Origin: an uncultured Verrucomicrobiales bacterium
GTDB lineage: Bacteria > Verrucomicrobiota > Verrucomicrobiia > Verrucomicrobiales > Akkermansiaceae
Assembly (NCBI GenBank): GCA_937952875.1
Contig: CALFDI010000201.1
Span: 1-8,728, forward strand
Length of the DNA: 8,728 nt
Direction of reading: 5' to 3'
Part shown: positions 7,263 through 8,728 of the stretch, piece after piece
Layout of the letters: every line of letters begins with the position of its first letter
Position numbering within the stretch: position 1 is the first letter of the stretch
Notes under the pieces: model-generated
What the model saw: only the letters and a program-made list of their open reading frames with translations
What the model was told of the DNA's origin: nothing
The model's database searches: none
Translations under genes and position numbers: made by a program

Positions 7263-7685
7263 ATGATCTCGGTCGACCCGATTAACATCACCTTCACTAT
7301 ACCTGCACAAGATCACCTCGGGCGTGAAGGTGTCGTGGGAAAAATCCGGTTTAAAAATGAAGCTGCGCACCTTGATTGGAGGCTGGCGGCGAATGTCTTT
7401 CGCGGTGGAAAAGGCGAAATGAAGTCGATCATTCTTCCCTATGGAGAAATTGAGCACGTTGAGATGAAGCGGCGTTGGTTTCGCTATCGAGAGCTTGTTA
7501 TTCGTGTCTCTGACCCCTCATTGGTCGCGGAAATTCCGAACATTGATATGGGGAAGCTCGTGTTAAAAATCGATGCTCATTCTCGTGAACAGGCAGAGCG
7601 ACTCGCTCCGATGATCGATTTTAAGCGTTCATTGTTCATGTTCGACGAAACGGAAAAACGCTTGCAGCAGATCAAAAGCGAATGA
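7263..7685 (+). CDS. Conserved-looking protein of unknown function
   Basis: I do not recognise this 140-residue protein. It has no signal peptide or membrane segment and is rich in charged residues. The middle alternates short beta-strand-like stretches (LDWRL 37-41, KSIILPY 54-60, IEHVEMK 63-69, RELVIRV 76-82, KLVLKID about 97-103). A predicted amphipathic helix SREQAERLAPMI follows, and the chain ends in a charged helix, EKRLQQIK. That order, strands followed by one helix, recalls PH-like or GRAM-like domains, but this is only a fold impression. The start is secure because an in-frame TGA lies at 7257-7259, just before the ATG. It reads in the same direction as accB, 194 bases ahead of it, and diverges from tsaC. 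Confidence 0.75.
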   Translation: MISVDPINITFTIPAQDHLGREGVVGKIRFKNEAAHLDWRLAANVFRGGKGEMKSIILPYGEIEHVEMKRRWFRYRELVIRVSDPSLVAEIPNIDMGKLVLKIDAHSREQAERLAPMIDFKRSLFMFDETEKRLQQIKSE

Positions 7686-7727
7686 GCTCTGCCGTTGATT
7701 TTTTCTTCATTTTAAATAAAGAAATGT

Positions 7728-7781
7728 GTCACTTGACCCGACGAAAGACTCTCATTAGGCAGAAGCGATGGCACTTGACGC
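7728..7781 (+). repeat. Two direct copies of CACTTGAC upstream of accB
   Basis: CACTTGAC occurs at 7730-7737 and 7772-7779, 42 bases apart (about four helical turns). With one flanking mismatch on each side the match extends to 10 of 12 bases. Each copy holds a TTGAC core like a -35 hexamer, but no good -10 lies 16-18 bases downstream of either. They may be tandem promoter elements or a regulator site for the acc operon. Otherwise the 194-base gap before accB holds nothing recognisable. Confidence 0.35.
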
Positions 7782-7879
7782 TCATACCTTGAGTTTCTTA
7801 AGCTTTCTAAAAGATAGCGGGCTGCAATGACTCGCATTTCATCATCAATTTTCCCCACCTAACTGATCCTCTTAACACT

Positions 7880-8353
7880 GTGGACCTCAAAGATATCAAA
7901 AAAATCGTCGAGCTCATGAACGAGCACGAGCTCTCCTACTTTCACCTCGAAAAGGAGGAGTTCAATCTGAAGCTCAAAAAAGGCGCTGACGCTGAGGCTA
8001 TCCAGGCCGCGATGGCGAGTATGCCACAGCAGCAAGTCGTTCAGGCAGCCCCTGCAGCTCAGGCTCCAGCCGCTGCGGCACCCGCACAGTCTGCACCAGC
8101 TGCAGCGCCAGCCTCTGAGGGGGATGAGATCACATCACCGATGGTTGGCACATTCTATACGAAGCCTGCTCCTGATGCAGATAACTTCGTCAAAGTCGGA
8201 GACACCATCTCTAAGGGCCAGACGCTCTGCATCGTAGAAGCGATGAAGGTCATGAATGAGATCGAGGCTGAAGTCAGCGGAACGATTACCGCCATTCTCG
8301 TAGAAGATGGGACACCAGTTCAGTTCGGTGACCCTCTTTTCACTGTTAAATAA
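7880..8353 (+). CDS. accB: Biotin carboxyl carrier protein of acetyl-CoA carboxylase
   Basis: A 157-residue BCCP, the swinging-arm subunit that carries CO2 on biotin from biotin carboxylase (AccC) to carboxyltransferase, giving malonyl-CoA for fatty acid synthesis. The N-terminal helical segment (1-35) is typical of AccB. An Ala/Pro/Gln-rich flexible linker follows (about 45-80), then the biotinyl domain (82-157). The biotin attachment motif is EAMKVMNE, with K123 the modified lysine. The family's PMVGTFY is at 87-93. The start is GTG at 7880: the encoded [12 protein letters not shown] matches the normal AccB N-terminus and no better start lies in frame upstream. No SD is visible. It is followed after 51 bases by accC, the common accBC operon order. 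Confidence 0.95.
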   Translation: MDLKDIKKIVELMNEHELSYFHLEKEEFNLKLKKGADAEAIQAAMASMPQQQVVQAAPAAQAPAAAAPAQSAPAAAPASEGDEITSPMVGTFYTKPAPDADNFVKVGDTISKGQTLCIVEAMKVMNEIEAEVSGTITAILVEDGTPVQFGDPLFTVK

Positions 8354-8404
8354 TGCCTTTTTCACCGGAAAAGTCTGACTGCTTTCGTATCCCCGGACGC
8401 CCTC

Positions 8405-8728
8405 ATGTTTAAAAAAGTTCTCGTCGCCAATCGTGGCGAAATCGCTCTCCGCATCATTCGTGCCTGCCGCGAACTCGGCGTCACATCCGTCGCTGTATAC
8501 TCAGAGGCAGATGTCGACTCTATGCACGTCCAGCTCGCTGACGAGGCTGTCTGCATCGGCCCAGGGCCAAGCAAAGACTCCTATCTGAAGCCTGACCGCA
8601 TCATGGCGGCAGCAGAGATCACAGAGGCCGAGGCCATCCATCCTGGCTATGGTTTTCTGTCTGAAAACGCTCGCTTCGCCGAGATCTGCCAGAGCTGTAA
8701 CGTCAAGTTCATCGGGCCGACTCCAGAG
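8405..8728 (+). CDS. accC: Biotin carboxylase, 5' part, cut by window edge
   Basis: The first 108 codons of biotin carboxylase, open to the right edge. This subunit uses ATP and bicarbonate to carboxylate biotin on AccB. The N-terminus [19 protein letters not shown] is the family hallmark. It is followed by AVYSEAD, the DEAV segment with [24 protein letters not shown], and the start of KFIGPTPE. These belong to the N-terminal pre-ATP-grasp domain. The ATP-grasp and C-terminal domains lie outside the window; the complete protein is normally about 450 residues. The ATG at 8405 matches the usual start. It follows accB by 51 bases with no terminator seen between them, so co-transcription is likely. 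Confidence 0.95.
   Translation, partial: MFKKVLVANRGEIALRIIRACRELGVTSVAVYSEADVDSMHVQLADEAVCIGPGPSKDSYLKPDRIMAAAEITEAEAIHPGYGFLSENARFAEICQSCNVKFIGPTPE

Noticed and set aside
6606..7285. Two + strand open frames opposite tsaC
   Set aside because: They are shadows of the Sua5-type gene, with no family features of their own.
7690..7725. AT-rich TTTCTT/AAGAAA dyad after the 7263 gene as a terminator
   Set aside because: The stem is six weak pairs with a long loop and no T run follows.

Overview
The window looks like chromosomal DNA from a Gram-negative-type bacterium of moderate GC. Most of its genes lack a clear Shine-Dalgarno (SD) sequence. Gene content and protein style (RhlE helicase with a poly-glycine tail, two-domain Sua5, accB-accC, a sugar-phosphate isomerase/epimerase) made me think of Verrucomicrobiota, perhaps an Opitutae-like marine lineage. 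That is an impression, not a demonstrated placement. Eight complete protein genes and one gene cut by the window edge are supported.

Layout, left to right. (1) 17-1069 (+): a TIM-barrel sugar phosphate isomerase/epimerase, closed by a textbook rho-independent terminator at 1093-1122. (2) 1149-1841 (+): a stand-alone metallo-beta-lactamase-fold hydrolase with all metal ligands. (3) 1829-3358 (-): an RhlE-type DEAD-box RNA helicase, convergent with and overlapping the hydrolase by 13 bases. Its last 44 residues may come from a one-base homopolymer frameshift. Its leader can fold a hairpin over a strong SD-like sequence. About 130-170 bases upstream of its start lies a copy of its own C-terminal coding motif, a probable remnant of a lost tandem paralogue.

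(4) 3558-6135 (+): the most notable unit, a three-gene arsenate-resistance operon, arsR - gap - arsJ. A perfect 10-4-10 inverted repeat overlaps both the promoter and the arsR start codon, and so is the likely ArsR operator. GAPDH forms 1-arseno-3-phosphoglycerate from glyceraldehyde 3-phosphate and arsenate, and the ArsJ permease exports it. gap and arsJ overlap by 8 bases. This pathway is known from other bacteria, so it is not new as a system. The compact leaderless-looking architecture and its junction with the helicase relic are worth attention.

(5) 6140-7168 (-): L-threonylcarbamoyladenylate synthase (Sua5/TsaC, tRNA t6A synthesis), convergent with arsJ and only four bases from it. (6) 7263-7685 (+): an unrecognised 140-residue protein, perhaps with a PH-like fold. 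(7) 7880-8353 and 8405-8728 (+): accB and the 5' part of accC, the biotin carboxyl carrier protein and biotin carboxylase of acetyl-CoA carboxylase. accC runs off the right edge.

No CRISPR array, insertion sequence, tRNA or rRNA was seen. No gene-free stretch exceeds 300 bases; the longest is the 234 bases between the helicase start and arsR.
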